Assembly (NCBI GenBank): GCA_039707465.1
Contig: CM077644.1
Location: 148,057,962 to 148,121,961, forward strand
Origin: Rhabdophis nuchalis
Lineage: Eukaryota > Chordata > Lepidosauria > Squamata > Natricidae
Reading direction: 5' to 3'
DNA length: 64,000 nt
This document shows positions 54,111-64,000 of the stretch, in pieces. The notes below the pieces were generated by a model. It did not search any database, was not told the DNA's origin, and saw nothing but the letters and a program-made list of their open reading frames with translations. Position numbers and translations under genes: made by a program. Every line of letters starts with the position of its first letter. Position 1 is the stretch's first letter.

Positions 54111-54423
54111 AGCTAGATTGTATGTAAGGAGTGAGGGGGGTCTCAATCAAAGCATTGTCATACTTTGTGGCTAAAGCTGCAATTCCCCCTCCCAACCATT
54201 TTTGAAAAACCTCTTTCATAAAATAGCTCTTATAAAAAGGTTTCATGTCTGGCCAGAGTTTTACACGTAACGGAGGACTGTTATTTTCCCAGAATCAATA
54301 AAGACTCTTGCAAAGACATTTATTATCATATAAACATATGATCATGCCGTGGTTTATCTGTTGTATGGATTCTTGGCCTAAGAAGATAACATTTTATATC
54401 TCCTTGGCTGTTATGATGTGGGG

Positions 54424-54620
54424 CAGGGATACAGGTGATATTCAGCTGGTTCTCTCCAGTTTGGGTGAATTGGTAGCAGTGGCTGCAGGAGGCTCCGCCC
54501 ACCCACCCCAATGTAATGCGTAAGCACTGCGCATGCGCAGAAGGCGGTGCACATGTGCAGACGTAGCACGTGCGCTCACATTTGCGAACCGGTAGGGAAG
54601 GTAAGTGAATTCCACTGCTG
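54424..54620. mobile_element. hAT element, family C
   Basis: Contains CAGGTGATATTCAGCTGG at the left and CACATTTGCGAACCGGTAGG, then AAGTGAATTCCACTGCTG, at the right. The flanks do not give a convincing 8-bp duplication, so the exact left edge is uncertain. Confidence 0.65.
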
Positions 54621-56173
54621 GGGAGGAGTGGAGGAGGTTTGGAGGAGAAGAGAGGAATGATAAAGGATTGAGTGAGAAGAGAGATCTTGATCTCTCTAGA
54701 TCTTGGATTGATGAACTGGCTAACAAGCCCAGTGAGTTAAGAAACATGAGCCCTGCTTAATGCATGAGAAGTGTTAAATCTCATAATGAATTCTAGCTCA
54801 GCTGTTTTGCAATGAAATCAATTTTTTTTCATTCCTGCTTGTCAGGGTGGTCAGCAGCTGGAAAAAAAAAATCTCACTATCGCTTACTGGTATCAGATTG
54901 TATTCCCTGGCATGGAGATTAGACATTTTGTTTAGGACAAGAAGAAAAACAAGGATGAGAAAAAGAAGGTTTGTTTTCATCTCATCTTAAGACTGTGTGA
55001 ATCGTCTGTGAAAGGCAACCAAGGGAATCAATTGCAGTTGTATAGAGAAAGATCAAGAGGCTAAGGGAAGGGTTGAGGCTCGGGAAGGTACGCCTTAGGG
55101 GGAGCCGTCTCTTTCTGAAGATGTGACCCTGGGCTGTGTGTTCAACTTGATCTTCACCATGTTTAACCAACATATTTGGAAATATTGTAGGAACCTCCTT
55201 CCAAAATAAATCAAACCAGGCACAGCACTATTACACGCTTCTTGCACTCCGCGTACGATTCTCCCATCGCTGTTTTATTGTAGAATGGGATTCATCTGAA
55301 CTGCTTGGAGCTGTTTCAAGAGTTGTGGAGATGGATTGTTATTATTGATGCTGTTGGTGTTTACTGCATACATAAGAAAGAAATCATACCAGACTAGCCC
55401 CACATTTAATTTCGATACACGCTTGGCTCAGGGCTCATACTGCTTTCATCCTCTTAAATGCTGAAGTGCTTGAAACATCACAACAGTGATTGTTCCTCCT
55501 TTGTACCCAGCTCACAAAACAACTCAAGTGCAGGCAAACTGCTATCCAAAGAGAGATGCTCTTTTATTTTATAATTACACTTTAGTTCTATTCTTATCTC
55601 TGGATTGCACAACTAAAAAGAAAAACTCAATGGTAAGTGGAGGCTCCAGGAGAGGTAGCTGAAAAATCTCTTGGAATGTATGACCTGAAAAGTTGATCCA
55701 AATAAATGTCAGTGATGCTAGTTGGCAATTTCTAAAGCTCAATTTTGTTCTGTTCTTCTTCTTCTTATTACTTTCAGAAGGTTCTGCTCTAAGAACCATA
55801 ACCCTATGACAATTTTCAGAGTCTCTTTCTTTGTGTCCCCTTTTTCTGGAATAATTATCTCTTTCTTTGTCTGTTTTACAACCTAGTTCCTCACCTTGCA
55901 AAGTATTTGGAGAGATTAAACACAGAACAGATCTTGGACAACTCCAAACTGCCATGGTGAATTCCATTTAGGGCTGCCAGCGTGGTTATGATTAATCTCT
56001 ATCCCCATACAACGTAGGATGGCGTCAGGACTTTTTTTGGTCCCATTTGCACTCGCAGGCTGTTTCCTCCATTCCTGTGATCCTTCCAACAGTGCTGCAA
56101 GGGAGTAAGATGGCATTAGTAACCAGTTTGGAACAAACAACTTCCCTTGTTGAAGGCATCAGTAGCATCAACT
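54621..56173. other. No recognised gene or element
   Basis: 1.5 kb, the longest stretch in the right half without a recognised repeat. No frame shows a known domain. Candidate for single-copy sequence or very old repeats. Confidence 0.45.
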
Positions 56174-56305
56174 CTAGGAAGGAAGGAAGGAAGGAAGGAA
56201 GGAAGGAAGGAAGGAAGGAAGGAAGGAAGGAAGGAAGGAAGGAGAGGAGAGGAAGGGAGAGAGGGAGGGAAGGAGGGAGGGAAGGAGGGAGGGATGGAGG
56301 GAGGC
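56174..56305. repeat. (GGAA)n then GA/GGGA-rich microsatellite
   Basis: About 16 GGAA units followed by an imperfect GGGA/GGAG run, a purine tract on the plus strand. Confidence 0.97.
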
Positions 56306-56514
56306 TCAAACAAAGAAAGCACAAGACAGAAGATGATGCACGCTGTCCCCATACATATTTGATTCCACGTTTTATCTGCAATATCAGCATTATATAATAC
56401 TGGTCTCTTCTTTACTTGATAAGGGTAAAGATGAGATTTCTGATTCTTCCAACTTTCCACTGGTGACTCTATTGCAAACTTGCGATAGTTCTCTATGGTT
56501 CAAAATAAATCCTG
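56306..56514. other. No recognised gene or element
   Basis: Unassigned. Confidence 0.3.
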
Positions 56515-56795
56515 TGCACAAATTAAGGTCTGTGCTAAAATTTAGATTAAAAAGGGTTAAAATCAATTAAAACTATATCCATTAAAACTAAGCCAGGCCA
56601 GCCTCTTGAAATAGATGTGTCTTTAGTGCCCGGCGGAAGAGGCGTAGGTCCGTGATGATCCGAAGGTCGGGGGGAAGGTCGTTCCAGAGGGCAGGCCCCG
56701 CCACAGAGAAGGCTTTCCCCCTGGGGGCCACCCGTCGGCATTGTCCGGCGGATGGCACCCTGAGGAGGCCCATTCTGTGGGAACGGACAGGTCCA
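56515..56795 (-). mobile_element. L2-type LINE C-terminus and 3' end
   Basis: The minus-strand frame 56588-56773 reads GLLRVPSAGQCRRVAPRGKA, FSVAGPALWNDLPPDLRIIT and LKTHLFQEAGLA with no stop, then an AT-rich untranslated part. The upstream side is cut by the SINE at 56796. Confidence 0.85.
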
Positions 56796-57055
56796 AGGGA
56801 GGTATGTGGTAGTCATGTGGCCAGCATGACTGAAAGCCGAAGACACACAGAATGCTGTTACCTTCCCACCAAAGGTGATTCCTATTTTTCTACTTGCATT
56901 TTTACATGCTTTTGAACTGCTAGGTTGGCAGAAGCTGGGACAAGTAACGGGAGCTCACTCCATTACACAGCGCTAGGGATTCAAACCACTGAACTGCTGA
57001 CCTCTCTGATCAACAAGATCAGTGTCTTACCAACTGAGCCACCATGTCCCTCCTT
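56796..57055 (-). mobile_element. tRNA-derived SINE, 3'-truncated
   Basis: The minus strand has a very clear tRNA-like head: GGTGGCTCAGTTGGTAAGAC (A-box) and GGTTTGAATCCC (B-box). The body matches 5452-5788, and the copy is cut off where it meets the L2 LINE, losing the CCTTTA tail. Confidence 0.88.
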
Positions 57056-58020
57056 AAAAGAAATAGTGTGCCTCATTTGGGATGAAAATTCAAATGGTTT
57101 GTACCCCAATGAGCAATGTTCCAAACCTTTGATGATCCAAGCTTAATATATTCTCTTTCCTATTGTTTGGTAACTCTAAATCAAGGGTAGGAAACATATA
57201 GCCCTAAAGATCTTATTAGATTCTTATTTCCCATTAGTTCTACTCAGCCTTGCCAATGGGACTTACAGATAAGCATATAAAATATTTCCTGGCAGAGCTG
57301 TTCATAATGCTTATTATTCTGGGGAACAAAATCCTGAGTCAGAAGAAATATTGGAAATTTTAAAATAGGTTTCTGGCTATCCCATTTCACTTCATCAGTG
57401 AAAACAAAGTGAAGAATGGGAATTCCTTGATGTAAGGAGGAAAACATCACTTTGACTACTCTTGAACCTAAACATTGGAATACGAAGGCCTGCAGGATAA
57501 CCTGTTGTCCTGTTATCCCAAATAAGAGTAAGAAAAAAGAAGTTGGAAACTCACCTTTATATAAATAAAAGTCCAGCTTTAAAATCCCTACAGTCTATCA
57601 GACAATTTTAAAATAATGCACCATTCTTCATAAGACAAGTCATCCCTGGCTCAATCTTAAATTCTCTTTGAAAGTTTGTAAACACTGCAGTTGTTCAAAA
57701 GTGTGAACCATCCTCCTGAGACTGGAGTCCATATGGCATCAGGTTGTCTTGGTGAGAACTGAGAAGACCAGATGTAATGGTTGTATAAAATTCAACAGGC
57801 CAACTGGCACAGTAAGTTCTCATATTAAAAGTGCAAAAGCTCTGGGGATTTTCGGGCAGAGGGGGTGAGACTGGAGGTTACATCTAGCCAAAAGATTATC
57901 ACTAATTAGCTTATAGTCTATATGTTGTTTTAACATTTTCTCCAACCATGTATGTATTTTTATCCTATGTTTTTTTTTTTTTGCGTTTATACTATTGTAT
58001 TCTATTGCTAGGCATAATAC
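57056..58020. other. No recognised gene or element
   Basis: About 1 kb unassigned. Confidence 0.45.
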
Positions 58021-58028
58021 ATGAAAAG

Positions 58029-58353
58029 CAGTGGTGAAATTCAATTTTTTTTCTACCGGTTCTGTGGGCCTGGTTTGGTCGGTGTGGCAGGGGAAGGATC
58101 CTGCAAAATCTCCATTCCCACCCCACTCCTGGGGGAGGATCCTGCAAAATCCCCATTCCCTCCCCACTCCTGGGGGAGGATCCTGCAAAATCCCCATTCC
58201 CTCCCCACTCCTGGGGGAGGATATTGCAAAATCTCCATTTCCACCCCACTCTGGGGCCAGCCAGAAGTGGTATTTGCCGGTTCTCCAAACTACTCAAAAT
58301 TTCCGTTACTGGTTCTCACCCCTGAATTTCTGAATCGCTGAATTTCACCCCTG
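58029..58353. mobile_element. Non-autonomous hAT element, family A, with tandem units
   Basis: Starts CAGTGGTGAAATTCA and ends TGAATTTCACCCCTG. Flanks ATGAAAAG (58021-58028) and CTGAAAAG (58354-58361) match at 7 of 8. Inside are four copies of a 43-44 bp unit containing CCACTCCTGGGGGAGGAT. The copy at 569-830 has only two. Confidence 0.92.
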
Positions 58354-58369
58354 CTGAAAAGTATGATAA

Positions 58370-58760
58370 AGGGAACCTATACTTAATATTATATATCTTG
58401 ACAGCAGCGAGTCCCTTCGGGGAGAGGGGGCAGTTAATAAGTCAAATAAATAATAATAATAATAAATGTACAGCAGTATTTGCACAGTACTAGAAAAATG
58501 AGGAAATGACCATCGAGGATGATGTAATTAAAGAATTTTCAGATTGTGCAGAAATTGACATTAAAAGTAAAAGAAAAAGAAGATACAGAGTATTTTCAAA
58601 AATAGGGTTTGTCTATAAATGGTTGGACAGTAGAGGTAGAAATTAGGAATGGGAAAAGTATTATTGTATAAAAATATATTGATCCAGACAATACGCTGTT
58701 CACGAAGCACTTAAGTTTTTAATGTGAAAATATATAAATAAACTGTTTAAAAAAGATTAT
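58370..58760 (+). mobile_element. LINE-1 ORF2 end with L2 tail nested
   Basis: L1-like stretches (GCAGTATTTGCACAGTACT, then GATTGTGCAGAAATTGAC and GAATATTTTC-like) run to an A-rich end near 58755. An L2-type tail (CGAGTCCCTTCGGGGAGAG to (ATA)n, about 58407-58467) is inserted, with ACAGCAG on both sides. Frame is lost. Confidence 0.7.
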
Positions 58761-58809
58761 TACTAATTAGAATGGAATACAGTATATATGGTATGTACAT
58801 TCCCATGAA

Positions 58810-59185
58810 AAGCAATACTTATTGGCATTGGCATCCTTCAGTCTCAAAAGACTATGGTATCGTGCTCTGGAAAGAGGTCCTAAAGAAGCATCTGGTGTGG
58901 CTAAAAAGGCCAATTTGGGAATGGCAGGGGACATTCTGTCCCCTGCTCAGCCCCCAAATTTTGCTGGTTTTGGGATTGCCTCTTTGCTTCAGCCTGCTGA
59001 ACAAGTGTCTCTTCCAATTGGAGAACGCCATGCTGCATCTTTAGCCTCCAAGCTGAACAATCAGACGTCAAGGTTTCCCAGCTGTCAATGTCCATTACCA
59101 AGGCCTTTGGGAAGGAATATCCCCAAAGGAATGTGGTGTTGGCTTTGCAGTACTTATAGTGAAGAAGATATAGAAAATATTGCAT
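58810..59185 (-). mobile_element. Non-LTR retrotransposon C-terminal remnant
   Basis: The minus-strand frame 58901-59185 reads FPKALVMDIDSWETLTSDCS, AWRLKMQHGVLQLEETLVQQ and AEAKRQSQNQ. This block precedes a cysteine-rich end in a widespread squamate LINE. I cannot fix the clade. Confidence 0.6.
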
Positions 59186-59214
59186 TCCGCTTCATCAAGT
59201 GACCATCTTTACAC

Positions 59215-59640
59215 ATTTTGTTGTTGTACATTTGCTAAGTTGTGTCTGACTCCTCATGATCCCATGGTTCTTGCACGCCAGGTTGCACTATCTCCTGGCG
59301 TTTGCCCAACCTCACATTCACCGCAGTGATGGCACTATTCAACCATTTCATCCTCTGACGTTCCCTTCTCCTTTTGCTTTCAATTTTTCTCAACATCAGG
59401 GTCTTTCCCAACTAGACCCCTCTTCTCATTAGGTGGCCAAAATATTTGAACTTCAGTTTCAGCATCTGCCCTTTGCAAGAACAGCCAGGGTTGATTTGTT
59501 TTAGGATTGACTGATTTGATCTTCTTGCAGTCCAAGGGACACTCAAGAGTCTTCTCCAACGCCAGAATTTGAAAGCATCAATTCTTTGACACTGAGCATT
59601 CTTTATGATCCAAACACAGCCTTATGTTACTACTGGGTTC
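59215..59640 (-). mobile_element. Bov-B LINE ORF2 fragment, diverged
   Basis: Antisense Bov-B: CTAAGTTGTGTCTGACTCCT, GATCCCATGG, CATTAGGTGGCCAAAATATTT, and AAAGCATCAATTCTTTGACACT. Longer than the other Bov-B copies but strongly decayed. Confidence 0.8.
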
Positions 59641-59970
59641 TTTACACATAGTCCTCATTTTAATTACTGTTCTGTTTGGCAACCATTTGAGGATACAATG
59701 GTGTTCAAAAAGTGACTTCACAGATGGTCCTTGCACTTAAAATATTCCCATGGTCATGTGATTGAGATTTGGGTGCTTCACAAATGCTTTCCAACAACAG
59801 AGGCAACAGAAAAGCCAGCAGTAAAATTGCAAGTTGCAGTCATGTGACTTCTCGCTTAACAACTGTGGGTGATTCACTTAACATCCACGGTGGAATCGAC
59901 ATTTCAAGTTCATTACTGTGATGTGATGTCTTGCTTAACAACCACATTGTTGTGGTTGCAATACAGTTGC
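59641..59970. mobile_element. Diverged element related to family T, split by LTR
   Basis: Contains CCCATGGTCATGTGATTGAG, CGCTTAACAACTG and GATTCACTTAACA, which recall family T, but the ends are not clear. The LTR at 59971 interrupts it. Confidence 0.45.
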
Positions 59971-60236
59971 TGTTAAGTGTGGGAAGAATAAAGAGGCAGG
60001 ACCCGCAGCTAGTACAACAGCTCTTTATTAGGTAGATCAGTATATACAAGTGTGTGAGCTATCCAGCAGCTCCCTCTTTTAAAGGGAGCTGTCTGACAGC
60101 TCAGCCACTGAGATCCCTTGAATTTTCCTGCCCGCAGCGAGAACCAATCCCTTTAAACCAGCAGACTTCCCGCCTGACAGGCGGACCAGAGGGAAACCTA
60201 TGCCCAAGGTTTCCCTCCTCATTACCATTTTCAACA
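59971..60236 (-). mobile_element. Solo LTR, family 2
   Basis: 266 bp. On the minus strand it starts TGTTGAAAATGG and ends CACTTAACA, with an AATAAA signal (CTAATAAAGAGC) about 55 bases from the end and a TATA-like TGTATATACTG upstream. The perfect 5-bp duplication GTTGC lies at 59966-59970 and 60237-60241. No internal genes adjoin it, so it is a solo LTR. Different family from the LTRs at 11.9 and 21.2 kb. Confidence 0.93.
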
Positions 60237-60367
60237 GTTGCCAGTCCCAATTGTGAACATTAAACAAGGAGGGTTATAGAGGATCCTAATTCTTACTTAA
60301 TTTTTTGGAGACAAGCATCAGAGTTCTGCGTCTCAGCTCAAATATTTACACTTTTCAGGGTTAAGAA

Positions 60368-60515
60368 TTCCTTCCTTCCTTCCTTCCTTCCTTCCTTCCT
60401 TCCTTCCTTCCTTCCTTCCTTCCTTCCTTCCTTCCTTCCTTCTGCCCTGCCCTGCCCTGCCCTGCCCTGCCCTGCCCTGCCCTGCCCTGCCCTGCCCTCT
60501 CCTTTCCTTTCCTTT
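60368..60515. repeat. (TTCC)n then (CCCTG)n microsatellite
   Basis: About 18 TTCC units, then about 11 pentamers CCCTG, then (TTTCC)n. An unusual motif switch from tetramer to pentamer. Confidence 0.97.
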
Positions 60516-61480
60516 CCTAAACTGCCCAATCTGATTCAGAATAGATGTTATGAATTACTATAGTTGCTCACTGAAAGACTTTTTCCCAAATCAGCACGCA
60601 TTCCGACAGCTGCAACCAGCGGAACTATGTAATGCCTTCCTCATGACGGCACACGTAGCACAGGAAAGCTTTATTTCTGATTCATCTGATTCTGCAAAGT
60701 TTTAAAATAATGCATTAAACATAGTTTGTGGGAAGTAACTGTCATTTCTCTCTCTCTCACACACTCTCTTTCCTTTTTTTCAACCATACTAAATTTATAA
60801 ACAAATCAGAACCCCATTTTAAAAATGTATAAGACTCTGGGCAGAAGCAAATGCTTTGAAACCCTAGTGAAATTTCTGAGAGGCAGGTGTTATGATCATC
60901 TGCTATCTCCAGTATGCATAAAATTAGATTGATGAAGAAATGATATTTCAGCACTTTTTCATTCTTCCTTTTTTCCCCCTCTTACAATATTGCAGTTCCT
61001 GGAATCTAGCAACAGCTGCAACCAAGAGCACAGTTTGGCTGAAATAAGCGAACAAAAAGCTATAATTAGGAGTGTGTGTAGTTTATACTCAGGATTATGA
61101 GGTCAAGAGAACTCATGTTTGGAACTAGGAAAAAGTGAATTCTAGGCAAATTACATACCCTGAAACTCTTGTACACTTCTGCTCACTTTGCAAAAATCCT
61201 GTAGGGAGCACTTACATAGCTATAATGGGAAGAAGGAATAACCTTGAGGAACGGAAGGAAGAGACATAACCAAGACAAAGACCAGATAAAAGAAATCTGA
61301 GTCTGGGGCAGAAATGTAATCTGAGAAAGCTTATTATACAGGATCCTCTCAAATTCTCATGAAAATAAAGAGAAGAAGTGCATTCAAACAGATTCTGTTC
61401 CTATAACCTTATTATAACAAAAATAGCATTAGTATTCATTAGTCTTCATTATCTTGGTTCCCCTAGTCTTGTCTATCTTG
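60516..61480. other. No recognised gene or element
   Basis: About 1 kb unassigned. Confidence 0.45.
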
Positions 61481-61654
61481 AACAGCAATAGTTTATTCTG
61501 AGGAAAAAATGGATGGAAACTAATCAAGGAGAGAAGTAACCTAGAACTACAGAGAAATTTCCTAATAGTGAGAACAATTAATTTAGTGGAACGGCTTGCC
61601 TTCAGAAGTTGTGAGTGCTCTATCACTGGAGGCATTTTTGGATACATAAGTGGT
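61481..61654 (+). mobile_element. CR1 LINE, left part
   Basis: Reads AATGGATGGAAACTAATC, CTACAGAGAAATTTCCTAAT and GAACGGCTTGCCTTCAGAAG, the CR1 ORF2 end. It is interrupted by the L1 and microsatellite, and the tail resumes at 62215. Confidence 0.75.
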
Positions 61655-62046
61655 TAGAAAAGATGATAGGAAAACATGTAGATCTTAAACCTGAACTGTT
61701 TTTAACATCAGAAAAACGACATAAGCCAAGTGTATATTTAATATTGCATGTTTTAACAGCAGTGAGGATTATATTTTCACAATATTGGAAAAATGAAGAA
61801 ACACCACGAGATGGAAAAATAATTCGGAAGATACTAGATTGTGCAGAAATGGACAGACTTATGCTGAAGATTAAACAGGAAGAAGACACAGAATATTATC
61901 AAACATGGACTTTATTTTAGCAGTGGTTGGAAAAAGAGGTGAGATTAAGAATGTTATCTGTATTGTTAAGCGAATTAAATAATCCAGACAGCACAGTGTT
62001 TATTAAGCACTAACAAAATGTAAACAACAGAGAATCAATAAAATCT
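61655..62046 (+). mobile_element. LINE-1 ORF2 C-terminus inserted in CR1
   Basis: The frame 61615-61920 (L1 part from about 61655) reads LHVLTAVRIIFSQYWKNEET, IIRKILDCAEMDRLMLKIKQ and EDTEYYQTW, then a stop. After it WLEKE and a short 3' untranslated end with AATAAAATC. Ends in (GAA)n rather than plain poly(A). Confidence 0.85.
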
Positions 62047-62202
62047 AGAAGAAGAAGAAGAAGAAGAAGAAGAAGAAGAAGAAGAAGAAGAAAGAGAAGA
62101 AGAAGAAGAAGAAGAAGAAGAAGAAGAAGAAGAAGAAGAAGAAGAAGAAGAAGAAGAAGAAGAAGAAGAAGAAGAAGAAGAAGAAGAAGAAGAAGAAGAA
62201 GA
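62047..62202. repeat. (GAA)n microsatellite
   Basis: About 51 GAA units with one interruption at about 62090. Pure purine on the plus strand. Probably grew from the A-rich tail of the L1 copy. Confidence 0.98.
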
Positions 62203-62206
62203 TGGA

Positions 62207-62290
62207 TGGATGGATGGGGTGTCCTACTTCACCAGGGGGTTGGACTAGAAGACCTCCAAGGTCCCTTCCAACTCTGTTATTCTGACTTCA
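62207..62290 (+). mobile_element. CR1 LINE, right part (tail)
   Basis: AGGGGGTTGGACTAGAAGAC and CCCTTCCAACTCTGTTATTC, the CR1 3' terminus continuing from 61654. Confidence 0.8.
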
Positions 62291-62484
62291 TAGAGATCAT
62301 CAGAGCTACTTGTGGGAAAGGGGCATTATTATGAAAAATTATTAAGCCTCACCTCCATGATCTCTAGTAAATCTTATTCAAACAATCCATTGCCTCCTGA
62401 CACTCCAGGCATATTTGCCATTCCTATTTAAGTTGCTCCTGTCCTGTGGTCATGATGACATGACTCTAAACTGGATTAAGAAGA

Positions 62485-63085
62485 GCCACTGAAAAAAATG
62501 GCTTATGACTATTTTTCACGCTTATGACCATTGCAGCATCCCCATGGTCACGTGATCAAAATTCAGATGCTTGGCAGCCAGGTTATATATATGACCGGTG
62601 CAGTGTCCCAGGCAGGAGTGGGTTCCGGCTTCTGTTACTGCCAGTTGGCTCAGGGATGCGCTTTGGGCATATTCATACTTTGGGTGTGTTCGCACGTGCT
62701 TGATGCATGCTACGTGCGCACGCCCAGAAATTTAAAAATGCTTCTGCACACGGCAGAAACAAGATGATGGCACCTACAGCACTGCCAATAAAACCGGTTT
62801 GGGTGCTGGCCAAGTTACTACCTACTTGGCCGAACCGGTCCAAACTAGTAGGAACCCACCTCTGGTCCCATGGTCACATGATCCCCTTTGGTGACCGTCT
62901 GACAAGCAAAATCAGTGGGGAAGCCAAGTTCACTTAACAACCATGTCCCTAACTTAACAACTACAGTGATTCACTTAACCGCAAGAAGGTTCTTAAAATG
63001 GAGCAAAACTCACTTCAGAACTATCTCACTTAGCAACAGAAATTCTGGGCTCAATTGTGGTCGTAGGTCAAGGACTACCTATACA
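62485..63085. mobile_element. TA-flanked family T, 5'-truncated, split by hAT
   Basis: Starts inside the element (AAAAATGGCTTATGACTATT) and ends GTCAAGGACTACCTATA. The core blocks CACTTAACAA and TCACTTAGCAAC are present. Interrupted by 62613-62864. Confidence 0.8.
62613..62864. mobile_element. hAT element, family F, nested
   Basis: Starts CAGGAGTGGGTTCCGGC and ends AGGAACCCACCTCTG. Flanks GTCCCAGG (62605-62612) and GTCCCATG (62865-62872) match at 7 of 8. Confidence 0.9.
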
Positions 63086-63936
63086 TACATATTTAAAGGT
63101 ATGGTATATGCATATACAGATATACAGATGTATAATGCTGGAGTTGTATTGACAATGCTGATGATTCTCAAACTGTGTGCCCCCAACTCTTGTGTACCAC
63201 AACAAACTCACAAGGGCTCTGTGTGATATTTTAAGTTTAAAATATTTAAAATTTCAATCTCTATCAGATATCATGCAAATTACTACCTGGAGGCAGTTCA
63301 CAGTTTTGGCCTAAGGGCACAGGGGGAAATTATTGTCTTCCACAAAGCAGTCAATAAACTGCTGAGTTAGCTTGCAACCACCTGCAGTCCCAAGGGACGG
63401 TCAGCCTTACCAGGTAGACCAGGCAGGAAATATGACCAGTTACGCTAACTCTACTTTATTGTAAACCAACATTAACAGAACCTTGCAAACCTGAAAGTAA
63501 AATATTCTCATTGCCACCTTTGCAGGCCAAGAAATTAGGGAGAAATTCTGAGCCTCTTGCCTCACCCCCTATCCAGCCGTAGACTCTGCTGTCTCTTATC
63601 AGACAAAATCTCTTCAGCTTTCCTCCCAAGGTCTTTGCCACATACAATTACAGGGAAAGCGTCTGGAGGCAACACACCAGGGGAAAGTATACTTCAGATG
63701 CAGAGAAATGCATGCGGAAGTCACTTTGAAGGTGAGCGGAGATTAATAGAAGGCGATGATGTTCGCTTCCACCTTTCAGAAAATTGTTCCCCTTGTGGTG
63801 ATAGGGCATCCCAATCAACACAAGTAAGGATTTTCTCAAACTCACCAACTTTCTGTTTCAAATGTGTTTTACAAGAATAAAGATTGGATACTGACCTGTT
63901 GTTTGCTAATTATGAAGGGCAGTGATGCAAGGGTGG
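63086..63936. other. No recognised gene or element
   Basis: Unassigned. Frames at 63456-63880 show no known domain. Confidence 0.45.
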
Positions 63937-64000
63937 ATTTCAGCTGGCGTTACTGTCGGTTTGCTCATGCACATGCTTTGCGCACATGCACTGGATGCGT
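63937..64000. mobile_element. hAT left end, cut by window edge
   Basis: CAAGGGTGGATTTCAGCTGG then GCTCATGCACATGCTTTGCG looks like the left part of a family F/C hAT element. The right end lies beyond the window. Confidence 0.5.

Noticed and set aside
56796..57055. Possible tRNA gene (clear A- and B-box)
   Set aside because: No acceptor-stem pairing or anticodon loop; it is continuous with a SINE body that matches another copy with target duplication.

Overview
This window is vertebrate nuclear DNA and almost certainly comes from a squamate reptile, most likely a snake. I infer this from the repeats: Bov-B LINE pieces, CR1 and L2-type LINEs, a LINE 3' end running into an (AATAG)n tract as in snake CR1 elements, several tRNA-derived SINEs, very many short hAT-type elements and long microsatellites. 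I found no exon of a host protein-coding gene, rRNA or functional tRNA gene. Nearly every long open frame is a retrotransposon remnant or a translated microsatellite. I cannot exclude that the window is intronic or holds unrecognised regulatory DNA.

Layout. 0.5-3.3 kb: two hAT elements with perfect 8-bp target-site duplications, the second carrying an inserted L2-type LINE. 5-11 kb: a TA-type transposon split by a SINE, a CR1 with two insertions, and further hAT copies. 11.6-16.9 kb: an old LINE split by a solo LTR, then Bov-B, CR1 and hAT pieces. 18.3-19.1 kb: a LINE-1 ORF1 fragment still open. 19.4 kb: long pyrimidine microsatellite. 21.2-23.0 kb: solo LTR and two hAT elements. 23.3-25.9 kb: the most unusual part, a cluster of tRNA-headed retroposon units in both orientations, separated by AT-rich microsatellites. 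Each unit carries a hammerhead-ribozyme fold, and several pairs form perfect or near-perfect palindromes with arms of 92-105 bp. 26-47 kb: Penelope-like, CR1, Bov-B, RTE-like and R4-like LINE pieces, hAT elements and a TA-flanked inverted-repeat element. 47.4-50.3 kb: a 925-bp hAT composite with a coding-like insert, then an L2-type LINE inserted into a CR1. 50.9-64 kb: microsatellites, LINE-1 3' ends with target duplications, a SINE, a solo LTR and nested hAT copies.

The elements do not form a pathway; they record layered insertion. Target-site duplications let many nestings be ordered: hAT in SINE, hAT in CR1, SINE in TA-element, LTR in LINE, LINE in hAT, L2 tail in L1, L2 in CR1. The candidate for something not described before is the hammerhead-bearing, tRNA-headed retroposon family at 23.3-25.9 kb. 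Two sequence subtypes differ by compensatory changes in ribozyme stems II and III.
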